Shown: positions 35,043-44,817, counted from the first letter of the stretch. The stretch is DNA of 64,000 nt from Putridiphycobacter sp965230485 (GCA_965230485.1 CBDDLA010000001.1:3782001-3846000); one strand, 5' to 3'. Numbers and translations: made by a program. Notes: a model not told the origin generated them from the sequence alone.

Positions 35043-36350
35043 ATGGAGAAAGGAAATAAAAAAATAATACGAGCTTGGACATTTTATGACTGGGCCAATT
35101 CTATTTATCCACTTGTCATTTCTACCACAATATTTCCAATTTTTTATGGAAAGGTCACTGGACCAGAAGGTATAGGGACTGGTGAAAATTCCGACATGGT
35201 TGAATTTTGGGGTTACGGTATCAAAAATACGGTATTATATTCATATGTTGTGGCAGCATCCTTTTTGGTTGTTACACTACTATCGCCAATTTTATCAGGT
35301 ATTGCTGACTACTCAGGTAGTAAAAAATCATTTTTGAGATTTTTTTGTTATATGGGGGCTATGGCTACTGCATCCTTATACTTCTTTGATGTTAATCATC
35401 TAGAATGGAGTATGTTTGCCATTTTTGTAGCAAGTATTGGTTTTTGGAATAGTCTAGTTTTTTATAATGCTTACCTTCCAGAGATTGCTGAGCCTAAAGA
35501 TCATGATAGGATAAGTGCTCGTGGTTTTGCAATGGGATATATAGGTTCATCTCTCATGCTCATTCTTCTTTTATTCTTAATGGGGTATATTGGTGGTTAT
35601 GATGGCATGTTTAAAATTGAAGCGAGAGCTGCGTTTTTGGTGGCAGGTGTTTGGTGGATTGGGTTTAGTCATATAACATATGCAAACCTTCCAAATTCTA
35701 AAACTGGTCATAAAATCACATCTCAAATATTAGGCAATGGTTTTAGAGAATTAAAAGGTGTATGGCAAGACATTAAGAAAACCAGGCAACTAAAGCGATA
35801 TTTATATTCTTTCTTTATGTTCAGTATGGGCGTACAAACTATTATGCTAATGGCTGTTATGTTTGCTGATAAAGAAGTGTTTAAAGGTGAAAATACGGCG
35901 GGATTAATCATTGCGGTATTGCTAATACAATTTATTGCCATTCCAGGGGCCTATTTGTTTAGTTTTCTTTCAAAGAAAATTGGTAACATTAAAACCTTGG
36001 TAATCGCATTAATTACTTGGATTCTTGCCTGCTTGTTTGCTTATTATTTTGTTTACAGTCCATTGCCTTTTTACTTTTTGGCTTGTGTGGTTGGGTTTGT
36101 AATGGGAGGAACGCAATCTTTGAGTCGTTCTACATATTCCAAATTCTTGCCTGAAACAGAGGATACGGCCTCTTTTTTCAGCTTTTACGACATTACTGAA
36201 AAGATTGGAATTATTATTGGAATGGTTATTTTCGGTTATGTTGAGGCAAGCTCCGGAAATATGAGGTTGTCCATATTAGCTTTAATTGTCTTTTTTTTAG
36301 CGGGCGTTTTACTTTTATTTTGGGTACCAAAAAATGAGAAGTCAAACTGA
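35043..36350 (+). CDS. UMF1-family MFS transporter (Atg22-like)
   Basis: A 435-residue protein with about eleven to twelve membrane helices. The N-terminal motif WTFYDWANSIYPLVISTTIFP is the signature of the UMF1/Atg22 family, as are LSPILSGIADYSGSKK and the C-terminal GGTQSLSRSTYSKFLPE. In yeast the homologue exports amino acids from the vacuole; the bacterial substrate is unknown. It converges on the small membrane-protein gene with a 9-base overlap. Confidence 0.9.
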   Translation: MEKGNKKIIRAWTFYDWANSIYPLVISTTIFPIFYGKVTGPEGIGTGENSDMVEFWGYGIKNTVLYSYVVAASFLVVTLLSPILSGIADYSGSKKSFLRFFCYMGAMATASLYFFDVNHLEWSMFAIFVASIGFWNSLVFYNAYLPEIAEPKDHDRISARGFAMGYIGSSLMLILLLFLMGYIGGYDGMFKIEARAAFLVAGVWWIGFSHITYANLPNSKTGHKITSQILGNGFRELKGVWQDIKKTRQLKRYLYSFFMFSMGVQTIMLMAVMFADKEVFKGENTAGLIIAVLLIQFIAIPGAYLFSFLSKKIGNIKTLVIALITWILACLFAYYFVYSPLPFYFLACVVGFVMGGTQSLSRSTYSKFLPETEDTASFFSFYDITEKIGIIIGMVIFGYVEASSGNMRLSILALIVFFLAGVLLLFWVPKNEKSN

Positions 36351-36656
36351 AAGGAAAACAATTAACAAACAAAATAAGACCGATACTAGAACCAGGCCTT
36401 TGACAAATTCGTAAAGCTGCCATCTAAAATTAACAAAATAGAAGAGAAGCATATTTGGCAAAATACTGAATATAAGAATGTCTAGTCTGTCAGAACTCCC
36501 ATTAGTTAAAAATTTTAAATAGCGTGAAAATGTAATATCACTTGGGTAACCTTTAACAATATAGGATAGCATGAACCCAATAACTAATAGAATAATTGCC
36601 GCTATTATACCATACCAAACTGTATTATATTTCTTAATTTTTTCTACAAAATCCAT
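36342..36656 (-). CDS. Small membrane protein of unknown function
   Basis: A 104-residue protein with three predicted membrane segments (YGIIAAIILLVIGFMLSYIV, then two in the C-terminal half). It has no recognised family. It starts 13 bases after the surE stop and is probably the last gene of the TPR-TPM-surE unit. Confidence 0.7.
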   Translation of the reverse strand: MDFVEKIKKYNTVWYGIIAAIILLVIGFMLSYIVKGYPSDITFSRYLKFLTNGSSDRLDILIFSILPNMLLFYFVNFRWQLYEFVKGLVLVSVLFCLLIVFLSV

Positions 36657-36669
36657 ACTGCAAAATTAA

Positions 36670-37437
36670 TTATAAATCCCAAGTATTCATAGTGCCTAAT
36701 AAGTGATGTGCTGTTAAATCGAATTGACATGGAACAATAGATACATAATTATGATCTAACGCCCACATATCAGTATCTTCCCCTTTGTCTGAAATGGTAA
36801 ACTGCCCAGACATCCAGTAATAATCACCTCCAAATGGCGATTGACGCTTTTCAAACTGATCTTCCCAAAAGGCCCTGCCTTGCCTGCAAATCTTGGCACC
36901 ATTTATAGTATCAAGGGTTCCTTTAGGAATATTTACGTTTAAACAATTACCTCCTGGCAAACCCTGTTTTAATACTTGCTCCGCAATTTTTCTGGCATAA
37001 TGTTTTGCAGCGTCAAAATCGGCATCTGCATCAAAATCTAGTAATGAAAATCCAATGGAAGGAATGTTTTCAATAGCACCTTCAACTGCTGCTGACATTG
37101 TTCCAGAATAAAGTATATTAGTTGCGGCATTAGAGCCGTGATTAATTCCAGAGACAAGCAGAGTAGGTCTTTTTTTGAGCACTTCATAAATAGCCAACTT
37201 GACGCAGTCTACTGGTGTTCCTGAACAAGTATATGTTTCAATGTTTTCAAATTGGTTCGACCGTTTTAGCCTTAAAGGGTCGTGAATGGTAATAGCATGT
37301 CCCATTCCACTTTGAGGTTTATCAGGCGCTACAACAAGAAGATCACCAAGAGGGCGCATTGCTTCAACTAAATATTGGATGCCCTTAGCAGTAATGCCGT
37401 CGTCGTTTGTAATTAAAATTAAAGGTTTATTTGCCAT
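36670..37437 (-). CDS. surE: 5'/3'-nucleotidase SurE
   Basis: The 255-residue enzyme shows the SurE metal site NDDGITAKG (D12, D13), the SGxNxGxN block SGINHGSNAATN and the PDKPQSGMGHAITI motif near the N-terminus. The C-terminal part is complete. It dephosphorylates nucleoside monophosphates in the stationary phase. It is 12 bases downstream of the TPM gene and probably co-transcribed with it. Confidence 0.95.
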   Translation of the reverse strand: MANKPLILITNDDGITAKGIQYLVEAMRPLGDLLVVAPDKPQSGMGHAITIHDPLRLKRSNQFENIETYTCSGTPVDCVKLAIYEVLKKRPTLLVSGINHGSNAATNILYSGTMSAAVEGAIENIPSIGFSLLDFDADADFDAAKHYARKIAEQVLKQGLPGGNCLNVNIPKGTLDTINGAKICRQGRAFWEDQFEKRQSPFGGDYYWMSGQFTISDKGEDTDMWALDHNYVSIVPCQFDLTAHHLLGTMNTWDL

Positions 37438-37449
37438 AATACGTATTAT

Positions 37450-39378
37450 TTACCACCCACTAGATGACCCTCCACCGCTAGATGATCCGCCACCCCATGA
37501 TCCACCACCACCGCTCCAAGATGATCCGCCTCCCCAGGAACTGCCGCCTTTGGAGTAATTCGAACGTGATTTCGTTAAACGGGGTATGGTATAGGTTGTA
37601 ATTTTTTCGTGCTTGCAGTTTTCGCAGTAATACTTTTTTTGTCCTTTTCCAGAACTGGTGTAGGTTGCCGCTCTCACTGTTTTATCGTATTCCTTAAAAT
37701 AGGTTTTATGCGCACACTTTGGACATCTTTTGTATTTATTAATCCAATCTTTATAACCTAAAATAAGAATTTCACTGCGTGAAGCGGTTACCCAAACATC
37801 ATAATCAATTGATTTAACACGCTCTTCAGTAATTTGTCCCTCAGATAGGTACTCATCTTCCTCGTCTTCTTCAAGTTTATGCATTATTTCAGCATTTATT
37901 TCTCCAAACCTAACCGTGTTTCTCCAGCGATTCATTAAAAATTTATTAAAGAAGTATAAAATCGCAAATGGAGCAGGAAAAATGATAGGAAATATGAGAA
38001 GATTGAAAAATTTTATGATGTGATACCTTCTATGTAAATCTTTGACAAGAAGTATAGCAATTAATAATACAATGAGGTAAATTGAAAAAAATATACCTGA
38101 AACTATTAAATAAACAAAAAGTGCAGGATATTTTTCGTACCAAGGAGAGTTGTCGTAATAAGATATATTAGCATTATTGTTTACAATAGGGACATCATTT
38201 CCTTCAAATATTGATTGTATTTTAATCAGTCCTTTTAAAAGACCTTCAGCGTAATTCCCATTCCTAAAGCTTGGTTTAATATAATCCTCTCCAATACTGT
38301 ATGTGGTGGCATCAGAAAGAATGAGTTCGGTTCCTGAACCCGTTATAAATGTTAAAGCCCTTGGGTTAAGCACAACTTTTATAAGTAGCCCGTTATTTTT
38401 ATCTTTCTTTCCAATTCCCCAGCTATTAAACAATCGAAGTCCGAAATCAAATGCGTCTTGATTATTGATGGAATTAAGCAATACAACTGCAATTTCATAG
38501 CCAGTTTTTGCTTCAATTTCCTTTAATTTTCTATCAATTTCATTAGCATCAGATTCTGATATAATTTGGTGAGGATTCGAAACCCAAATATTATTGATGG
38601 TTCGTTGATTTGGAACATCTGAAATATCCTTGACTTGGCGGGAAGAATACTCATATTTTATTTCCTGATAATTAATTTGACTCAAGACAATGCCATTTGT
38701 ATCAGAATTGTTTCCTAAACCTGTGGCTTCATTTCCAATATTACTAGCACTAAAAGCAGATTGATCATTTGAAGACTTGGAATAGTATTGAGCAGTTTCA
38801 AATGCCTTGGTCGCCAATATTAATTTGGTAGGATAGGAGGGGACTACATAGTTTTCATTGACATCAATATCAAAGTAAAAAGCGACTTTATCAACAAGGA
38901 AGCTTCCAATTTTTTGAAAAACAACAAACTGATAAGTGCCTTCAAAGCCATTGTTCATTTTAGGCTGATATTCAGCTTTTAAATCATTTAAGAATTGATT
39001 GGTATAGATACCTGAAAGCTGGCTACCAAAATAAAAGTCAAGTTTTGATTGATCAGCAACAAATAATTGAATAATAAATCGCCCATTTGTTTTTGCTTCA
39101 ATACTATTGCTTGAAACATAATCATCCAGAAATCTCTCGGTGCTGCCTTCAATAGAATTAACTGTAATAACAATGGGTTCGATAAGTCGCTTAAAAAAAT
39201 AAGTCTCTTTTAAAGGGGTGAATTTAGGCCTGTTTTTGGTATCAATTAGACCATCAGGATTTATTAAAAAGTAATTGGTTTTAAAATTAGGAGGAGCTAG
39301 CTCAGAAGCTTTGTATGCATTTGCAAGAATGATTGCAGAATGAAATATAATGATGAGAAGAACAAGTAACCGTCTCAT
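37450..39378 (-). CDS. TPM-domain membrane protein with zinc ribbon and Gly/Ser/Trp-rich tail
   Basis: A 642-residue protein with a signal peptide, an N-terminal region of unknown fold (about 25-240) and a TPM (TLP18.3/Psb32/MOLO-1) domain (about 265-405; NIWVSNPHQIISESD ... AVVLLNSI ... WGIGKKDKNNGLLI ... IGEDYIKPSFRNG). Two membrane helices (about 420-480), a cytosolic zinc ribbon (CPKC at about 552 and CENC) and a final 33-residue tail of Gly, Ser and Trp follow. TPM proteins of the YgcG type often end in such tails. It overlaps the TPR-like gene by 4 bases. Function unknown. Confidence 0.88.
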   Translation of the reverse strand: MRRLLVLLIIIFHSAIILANAYKASELAPPNFKTNYFLINPDGLIDTKNRPKFTPLKETYFFKRLIEPIVITVNSIEGSTERFLDDYVSSNSIEAKTNGRFIIQLFVADQSKLDFYFGSQLSGIYTNQFLNDLKAEYQPKMNNGFEGTYQFVVFQKIGSFLVDKVAFYFDIDVNENYVVPSYPTKLILATKAFETAQYYSKSSNDQSAFSASNIGNEATGLGNNSDTNGIVLSQINYQEIKYEYSSRQVKDISDVPNQRTINNIWVSNPHQIISESDANEIDRKLKEIEAKTGYEIAVVLLNSINNQDAFDFGLRLFNSWGIGKKDKNNGLLIKVVLNPRALTFITGSGTELILSDATTYSIGEDYIKPSFRNGNYAEGLLKGLIKIQSIFEGNDVPIVNNNANISYYDNSPWYEKYPALFVYLIVSGIFFSIYLIVLLIAILLVKDLHRRYHIIKFFNLLIFPIIFPAPFAILYFFNKFLMNRWRNTVRFGEINAEIMHKLEEDEEDEYLSEGQITEERVKSIDYDVWVTASRSEILILGYKDWINKYKRCPKCAHKTYFKEYDKTVRAATYTSSGKGQKKYYCENCKHEKITTYTIPRLTKSRSNYSKGGSSWGGGSSWSGGGGSWGGGSSSGGGSSSGW

Positions 39379-40325
39379 TGGTAATAAGGTTTTGTTTCAA
39401 AACCTGGAAATTTCCCCTCGTTTTGTTTGGCAATTGTATTATATTGTCTCACTGCTTCGTTATACGCATTTCGAGCAAAATTGATTCTGTTTTCAGCCCC
39501 TTCAATGCTAATAATTAAGCTGTTTTTTTCATTTCCAGCGTCAGACAGTCCTTTGGCTTGATTAATCTTTTTCTCTAAGTTAAGTTCCAACTTAATTCTA
39601 TCTTCAGCATCTGCTTTACTAATTTCGGCTTGCAAACTTTCAATGTCTTTTATTAAGTTGCTATTACCAGAATTATTGACTGTTTTTAGTAATTCTGGGA
39701 CTAGATTATTTCTTCTTGCGGTAGCAGAATTAACAAGTTCAAGTTTAGCATTGACATTCTCTTCTAATTCAATCAATTGCTTTTTTAAGGCCTCATCATT
39801 ATTTGAGCCAAACGAAAAGTAACCTAAAATTAACAGGACCAGTAAAGCACTAATACCGTATAGGATATATTTTTTTATTTTTCCGTCCCCAGCTGCAATT
39901 CGTTTTTTATTTTGTACCGTACTTAATACATTTAAAGCCTCTTTATCGTTAGCATCTACTTTTAATTCATTACGGGCATAGAATTCCGCTTTTTGAAGTT
40001 TTACAGGGTCATCATCATCAAGCCATTGCATTAAATAAGCTTGTGCTAAAACAGAATTTCCATCCTTAATATAGGGGTTAATAGCGGTAGACTTATCGGC
40101 TGCAACTACCGCGTCTACGTAATTTCTTGCTTTGAGATGATTCTTAGCTAGAGATAAATTCTGATCTGCTTCTTCCAAAAGTCTTTCCCAATCAGAATCT
40201 GATAAACCCATTGAGTTGGCGAGTTCTTTAAGTTCAGAGAGTGTTAACGGTCTATCTCCACCCACTTCACCAGCGGCTACGATTTCTTTTAAGTGATCTT
40301 GAAATTTTTCTTCGTTAAAATCCAT
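39375..40325 (-). CDS. TPR-like membrane protein paired with the TPM protein
   Basis: A 316-residue protein. The N-terminal cytosolic part (1-170) contains a J-domain-unlike acidic stretch followed by TPR-type helices (LAKNHLKARNYVDAVVAADKSTAINP, AEFYARNELKVDANDKEALNVL). One membrane helix (about 170-190, YILYGISALLVLLILGYFSF) leads to a C-terminal coiled coil (190-300). Its last 4 bases overlap the TPM gene start, so the two products are likely partners. No named family beyond TPR. Confidence 0.75.
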   Translation of the reverse strand: MDFNEEKFQDHLKEIVAAGEVGGDRPLTLSELKELANSMGLSDSDWERLLEEADQNLSLAKNHLKARNYVDAVVAADKSTAINPYIKDGNSVLAQAYLMQWLDDDDPVKLQKAEFYARNELKVDANDKEALNVLSTVQNKKRIAAGDGKIKKYILYGISALLVLLILGYFSFGSNNDEALKKQLIELEENVNAKLELVNSATARRNNLVPELLKTVNNSGNSNLIKDIESLQAEISKADAEDRIKLELNLEKKINQAKGLSDAGNEKNSLIISIEGAENRINFARNAYNEAVRQYNTIAKQNEGKFPGFETKPYYQ

Positions 40326-40360
40326 TGAACGGATAAGGGTTATCTTTTCTGTAAAAATAG

Positions 40361-40390
40361 AAAAAAAGTCAGCAGATATACTGACTTTTT
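40361..40390 (-). terminator. Terminator after the T9SS type A gene
   Basis: AAAAAGTCAG and CTGACTTTTT form a 10-bp stem around an 8-base loop; read on the minus strand the stem runs into seven T. It separates the T9SS gene from the TPR-like gene. Confidence 0.8.
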
Positions 40391-40411
40391 AAATAATATT
40401 TTAATGATTAA

Positions 40412-42925
40412 CTATAACTTTTTAACGGCAATGGTCTCACCAGAACTACTTAATAATTTGACAATGTAAATTTGTTTTGTTTGAGGTAAATTTACTGAAG
40501 AAGTGCCTTCTCCTTTCATAATCCTTTTTTCTAATAGTTTTCCAGAAAGATCAAACAATTCTATAACGGAGTTAATAGGAGCATCCTTTATTATGATTTG
40601 ATGGTCAACTTTATAGATAGAAATCGAATTATTTTGTTCTTCTACGTTAGCAGAAGTAATGGTAAAAACATCAGAAGTGTCTTTGCATCCTAGACTATCA
40701 ATAACCAAAACTTGATAATCACCGTTATTTTGAGGGACATGACTTTGTCCATTTGCTCCCAAAATATTACTGTTATTATAAATCCATTGATAAGTCACAA
40801 AAGCATCTGTGGTTAATCCATTGGCAGTTGAAATAATTGGTGCATCTGTTTGTTGTGAGAATAATAGAAATTGTTTTGTGTCGCAGATTAGTGTGTCAAT
40901 ATAAATTGAAAGCGACCCATAATAAGTGGTGTCAGTTTGCAGGTATATTGTATCTAAACTATCATTCGTATGCCAAATGGGATTATAATTTGTAAATGGA
41001 TTAATCAGTTCCAAAGTATCTTCGTCACAAAAGAAAATTGTATCTGAAAAATAGTTATCAAGTGATTCATTAGGTCGAATATACAATGTGTCCATTTCAA
41101 GGCATGCTGCATTAATTTGTTTGGTCACCATAGTATCATTTGTAAACAAAAACTGGGGATTTCCACATGGGTTACAATCAATATCAGTTCCAATGTCGAG
41201 TAAAATACCGTTTAAGTCATACCAACTTGTATTAACAGGGGCAATATTTATATTTGGATTTGCAGCGCATTGAATCAAAGTGTCAATCAGCAAATCAGTG
41301 CCTGATAAAGGGATAGTTAGTGTTCCGTCTATGGTTGAGCAGTGTCCATTATAATTTATTCCTAAATTAAAATAAAACTCATTCGAATGGTTAATTATCA
41401 AAGAATCTTGTGTCAATGTACCATTCCAAATATTATTTAATTCTGGTTTAGGACTATAGATAATCATGGTATCTCCAAAGCAATAAGTGATCGTATCTGG
41501 GAAAAAATCTATTGGAATGAAGTTGGCTTTGAGTTCAAGAGTGTCAGAAACCAGGCATAAATTTTTATTAATATATTTTGAAACAATACTCGTATCGTTA
41601 CTAAAATATAATTTTGCAGATTTGGTAGGATTGGCGCTAATATCAGAACCAATATCGAGTAGATTACCATTAAGATCATACCAATGATATATATTACTAT
41701 CATTTATGGTTAAATCGTAGATGATTGATGTATCACAAATATAAAATGGATTTTGGGTAAATACTTCTTTATTATCAAGTTCTATTAAAAAAGCCTTCGA
41801 AACAGTCTGTAAAGCAGGGCAAGCGTTAGAATCTAAAGCCTCAATTGAAAAAATGGCTCTTTGATAACCATAATTATGCGTCCAACATACTGTGGCGACT
41901 GCGGGATTATATCCTGTCTGAATAAAAGTAGCGCTGGGGTATAAATCAGATATATCCGATTTTAAAATAAGAGAGTCATTAACATTGGGATCATTGACTG
42001 TTATATCAAAACAAAACTGGTCACCTAAGCAGGAGGTTATAATATTGCCATTGAAATTCGATCCGGTATTGAAATTATTAAAATTCTGAATGCTACCAAT
42101 TGTAGGGGGAAGGTTCAAAAAAAGAAAGTCTACAACCACGTTAAATTCAAATCTTGTAGAGCCTTTAAGAATTCCAGAATTTGTATATTCATTTATAAGG
42201 ATACAAATCACAAATTTTCCAATTTGATTAGCTGCGAAATTAAGTTGACCTGTGTTTGAATCGATTGTTATACCAGTTATAGGTTGAGTGTCTGAAAAAG
42301 GAGATGTATAACCAACTGCTTGATTGGGAGCAGTCAGACCACTGACAAGAATAAATTCAAGTGAATCATGGTCTGGATCATTGAAAAAAATTGACAAATC
42401 AATGTTAGACCCTATTCTTAGCTTTGGAATAGGAAAATCGGTATTTCTTGTTGGACTTGCGTTTAAGGGAAAATCAAGATTGTTTAGTTTAGTTTCGATA
42501 TACATGTCTCCACCTGTAATATTAGAAGCAAAATTTCTTAAGTTGACTTGACAGCTAATTACCCATTCACTGCACAATCCATTTAAAAGTACTATACCTC
42601 GGTAAATCACTTTTTCAAACCCAGTATAATTTCCTTGGTTGCATTCGGTATTTACGAGATCTTGTGGACAAAATTGTGAAATTTCTGTAACAGATTCTCT
42701 ATTCAAAATAACTGTAGTCGGATCAGAGGCGTTACATGTATTATGAATTTTGATTCCTATGGTACTGTTATAGGGGTGCCCACCGCACTCCTTATACAAG
42801 GTTAAAGTAATTTCGTAAAAGTTAGTGATTCCTGTCGGTTTATAACTAATGTAACCTCCTGCCGCGTGATCCGCGTAAACACTTCCCAAAAATAGCAATG
42901 AAAGAAAAAGCAATATAAGCTTCAT
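40412..42925 (-). CDS. T9SS type A sorted surface protein with internal duplication
   Basis: I start at ATG 42925 (837 residues); a TTG eight codons upstream is less likely. A signal peptide (cut near VYA-DHAAGG) precedes an N-terminal domain starting AAGGYISYKPTG and rich in Cys, a type seen at the N-terminus of many secreted proteins of this phylum. The part from about residue 400 to 670 contains two copies of a composite repeat, each opening WYDLNGxLLDIGxDI and ending in a DTIxxCxxDT...IW motif. The C-terminus (ISIYKVDHQIIIKD ... IELFDLSGKLLEKR ... QIYIVKLLSSSG) is a type A T9SS sorting domain. Role at the surface unknown. Confidence 0.88.
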   Translation of the reverse strand: MKLILLFLSLLFLGSVYADHAAGGYISYKPTGITNFYEITLTLYKECGGHPYNSTIGIKIHNTCNASDPTTVILNRESVTEISQFCPQDLVNTECNQGNYTGFEKVIYRGIVLLNGLCSEWVISCQVNLRNFASNITGGDMYIETKLNNLDFPLNASPTRNTDFPIPKLRIGSNIDLSIFFNDPDHDSLEFILVSGLTAPNQAVGYTSPFSDTQPITGITIDSNTGQLNFAANQIGKFVICILINEYTNSGILKGSTRFEFNVVVDFLFLNLPPTIGSIQNFNNFNTGSNFNGNIITSCLGDQFCFDITVNDPNVNDSLILKSDISDLYPSATFIQTGYNPAVATVCWTHNYGYQRAIFSIEALDSNACPALQTVSKAFLIELDNKEVFTQNPFYICDTSIIYDLTINDSNIYHWYDLNGNLLDIGSDISANPTKSAKLYFSNDTSIVSKYINKNLCLVSDTLELKANFIPIDFFPDTITYCFGDTMIIYSPKPELNNIWNGTLTQDSLIINHSNEFYFNLGINYNGHCSTIDGTLTIPLSGTDLLIDTLIQCAANPNINIAPVNTSWYDLNGILLDIGTDIDCNPCGNPQFLFTNDTMVTKQINAACLEMDTLYIRPNESLDNYFSDTIFFCDEDTLELINPFTNYNPIWHTNDSLDTIYLQTDTTYYGSLSIYIDTLICDTKQFLLFSQQTDAPIISTANGLTTDAFVTYQWIYNNSNILGANGQSHVPQNNGDYQVLVIDSLGCKDTSDVFTITSANVEEQNNSISIYKVDHQIIIKDAPINSVIELFDLSGKLLEKRIMKGEGTSSVNLPQTKQIYIVKLLSSSGETIAVKKL

Positions 42926-42959
42926 GGAGAATAAGTTACGTTTTTGCAAACTTAAGCAA

Positions 42960-43181
42960 TTATGTTTGTATACTAATTATTATCTCACCGTTTTCAATCT
43001 TATCTCCTTTAATCAACTTCTTTCTGACTCTAGTTTCAACTTCACCATTAACTAAAACTTCCTCATTTTGAATTAAAATTTTAGCGTGACCGCCAGTTTG
43101 TGCAATTTTTAGGATTTGCAAGACTTTATTCAGTTCAATAAAGGGTTGGTTTGTTTTTAATTTAAATTCTAATTCAGTCAT
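42960..43181 (-). CDS. S4-domain RNA-binding protein
   Basis: I start at ATG 43181 (73 residues), since the upstream TTG would lie deep in meaB. The protein is one S4 fold: FIELNKVLQILKIAQTGGHAKILIQNEEVLVNGEVETRVRKKLIKGDKI, close to YbcJ/YaaA-type small S4 proteins. Such proteins bind structured RNA, some of them at the ribosome. The start overlaps the end of meaB by 8 bases, so translation is coupled. Confidence 0.88.
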   Translation of the reverse strand: MTELEFKLKTNQPFIELNKVLQILKIAQTGGHAKILIQNEEVLVNGEVETRVRKKLIKGDKIENGEIIISIQT

Positions 43182-44226
43182 TTGGATATAATTTTCTGTA
43201 TAACATTTCAGCCGCTGCAAAAGAACTTGTTTTGCCATTTCTCAAGTCGATTTCTAATTTTGTGAGTAGAGATTCTACTTCGGTATTTCTATAGGCTTTT
43301 TCTAAAATCAGGTCTTTTAAACTTTCATGCATCCAATACACTTGCTGTTCTTGTCTTTTTTTTGAAAATGATTGATTGGCAGATGTATGGTTCTTAAAAG
43401 ATTGAATGATCTCAATTACTTTTTCAATACCTTTATTTTGGAGAGCACTTACGGTTTCAACTTTTGGAATCCAATTGTTTTCATTCACTGGAAACAAGTG
43501 CAATGCATTTTTGTAATCGAGTCTTGCTAAATTGGCTTGCTTAATATTATTGCCGTCTGTTTTAGTGATTAAAATGGTGTCAGCCATTTCCATAATGCCC
43601 CGTTTAATCCCTTGTAATTCGTCTCCAGCACCAGCTAACATAAGCAGTAAGAAGAAATCAGTCATGGCATGAACCGCTGTCTCAGATTGACCAACACCAA
43701 CTGTTTCTACTAATATGATATCGAAACCTGCTGCTTCGCAAAGAATGATGCTTTCTCTTGTTTTTCTTGCCACCCCGCCTAGGGAACCAGCTGAAGAACT
43801 GGGTCGAATATAAGCATCTTTGTTAAGGGCCAATTGATTCATTCTGGTTTTATCGCCTAAAATACTTCCACCTGTTTTTTCACTACTCGGATCTATGGCC
43901 AGTACGGCAACTTTATGATTTTGTGCTATAAATGATAAACCAAATGTTTCAATAAAAGTACTTTTACCGACACCGGGTACACCTGTAATACCTATTCGAA
44001 TGCTATGACCAGAATGTGGTAAGCAGCCATTAATGATTGATTGGGCAATGAGTTGATCAGTTTTCTTTGTACTCTCTAGCAAGGTGATGGCCTCACTTAA
44101 TGCTGTGATGTCCCCTTCTTTAATTTTTTTAATTAAATCTTTTTCAGAAACCGTATTTTGCCTTTGCTTTTTTTTAGCAATTAAAGCTTCAACTTGTTTT
44201 TTATGTGGGTTGGTAGATGAGGTCAA
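43174..44226 (-). CDS. meaB: Methylmalonyl-CoA mutase-associated GTPase MeaB
   Basis: The 350-residue G3E-family GTPase shows Walker A GITGVPGVGKSTF, the switch DPSSEKTGGSILGDKTRM, ETVGVGQSE and the base-recognition motif TKTDG. It protects and reloads adenosylcobalamin in methylmalonyl-CoA mutase. The mutase genes are not in this window. The start is TTG at 44226: an in-frame TGA stands five codons upstream and no ATG occurs before the GTPase domain. The S4 gene follows with an 8-base overlap. Confidence 0.94.
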   Translation of the reverse strand: MTSSTNPHKKQVEALIAKKKQRQNTVSEKDLIKKIKEGDITALSEAITLLESTKKTDQLIAQSIINGCLPHSGHSIRIGITGVPGVGKSTFIETFGLSFIAQNHKVAVLAIDPSSEKTGGSILGDKTRMNQLALNKDAYIRPSSSAGSLGGVARKTRESIILCEAAGFDIILVETVGVGQSETAVHAMTDFFLLLMLAGAGDELQGIKRGIMEMADTILITKTDGNNIKQANLARLDYKNALHLFPVNENNWIPKVETVSALQNKGIEKVIEIIQSFKNHTSANQSFSKKRQEQQVYWMHESLKDLILEKAYRNTEVESLLTKLEIDLRNGKTSSFAAAEMLYRKLYPND

Positions 44227-44259
44227 TTGCTTATATTTTCAAGACAAAACTAGGTATTT

Positions 44260-44817
44260 TTATTGGATAGCTTGATATGCATTAACCCAATTGGTATCCT
44301 GCACATCTTTTAATAATTGAAACAAGTTTTCTCCAACAAAATAATGCGTGTTGACATTGAGCACACCGTAGCGCTCATACAAATACATGGCCTGATTTCT
44401 ACTTGGGTTGTAATGGCCCTGACTCCAGCCAGACGGCATTTTTCTACTCATAGGGTGGCTTTGGTACTTTAGTTTCCATATGCTATCAATGGGGCCTGTT
44501 GTATAACCATTGACCTTTCCAAAATCGTTGTACGTTAACTCTACGCCAGCAATGCCATTTTTTAAAAATAGATTTTCCTTATTAATGTTAGCTCTATTTG
44601 GCCAATATCCAAGCGCAAAAAACATAAATTGCTGTTGCGATAGTTGTTGGGTGCCTAAATAAGTTCCTCCTGATTGTTTTATAATCGCGAATGAAATTAA
44701 ATTGTTATTGGTGCCTGGCATAAGTCCAATAGCAAATTGATTGGTTTTTTGATTAAAAGCCGGGCTCAACTTTACAAAAAACCAGCAAAATAGGAGTATG
44801 ATCAATACCTTTTGCAC
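44260..44817 (-). CDS. Conserved exported protein of unknown function
   Basis: A 185-residue protein with an N-terminal hydrophobic stretch (VLIILLFCWFFVKLSPA) that may be a signal peptide or anchor. The rest is a globular domain rich in Asn and aromatic residues (FALGYWPNRANINKENLF, SGWSQGHYNPSRNQAMYLYERYG). I know of no function. The only start available is GTG at 44817. It lies 33 bases before meaB and may be its operon leader. Confidence 0.7.
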   Translation of the reverse strand: MQKVLIILLFCWFFVKLSPAFNQKTNQFAIGLMPGTNNNLISFAIIKQSGGTYLGTQQLSQQQFMFFALGYWPNRANINKENLFLKNGIAGVELTYNDFGKVNGYTTGPIDSIWKLKYQSHPMSRKMPSGWSQGHYNPSRNQAMYLYERYGVLNVNTHYFVGENLFQLLKDVQDTNWVNAYQAIQ

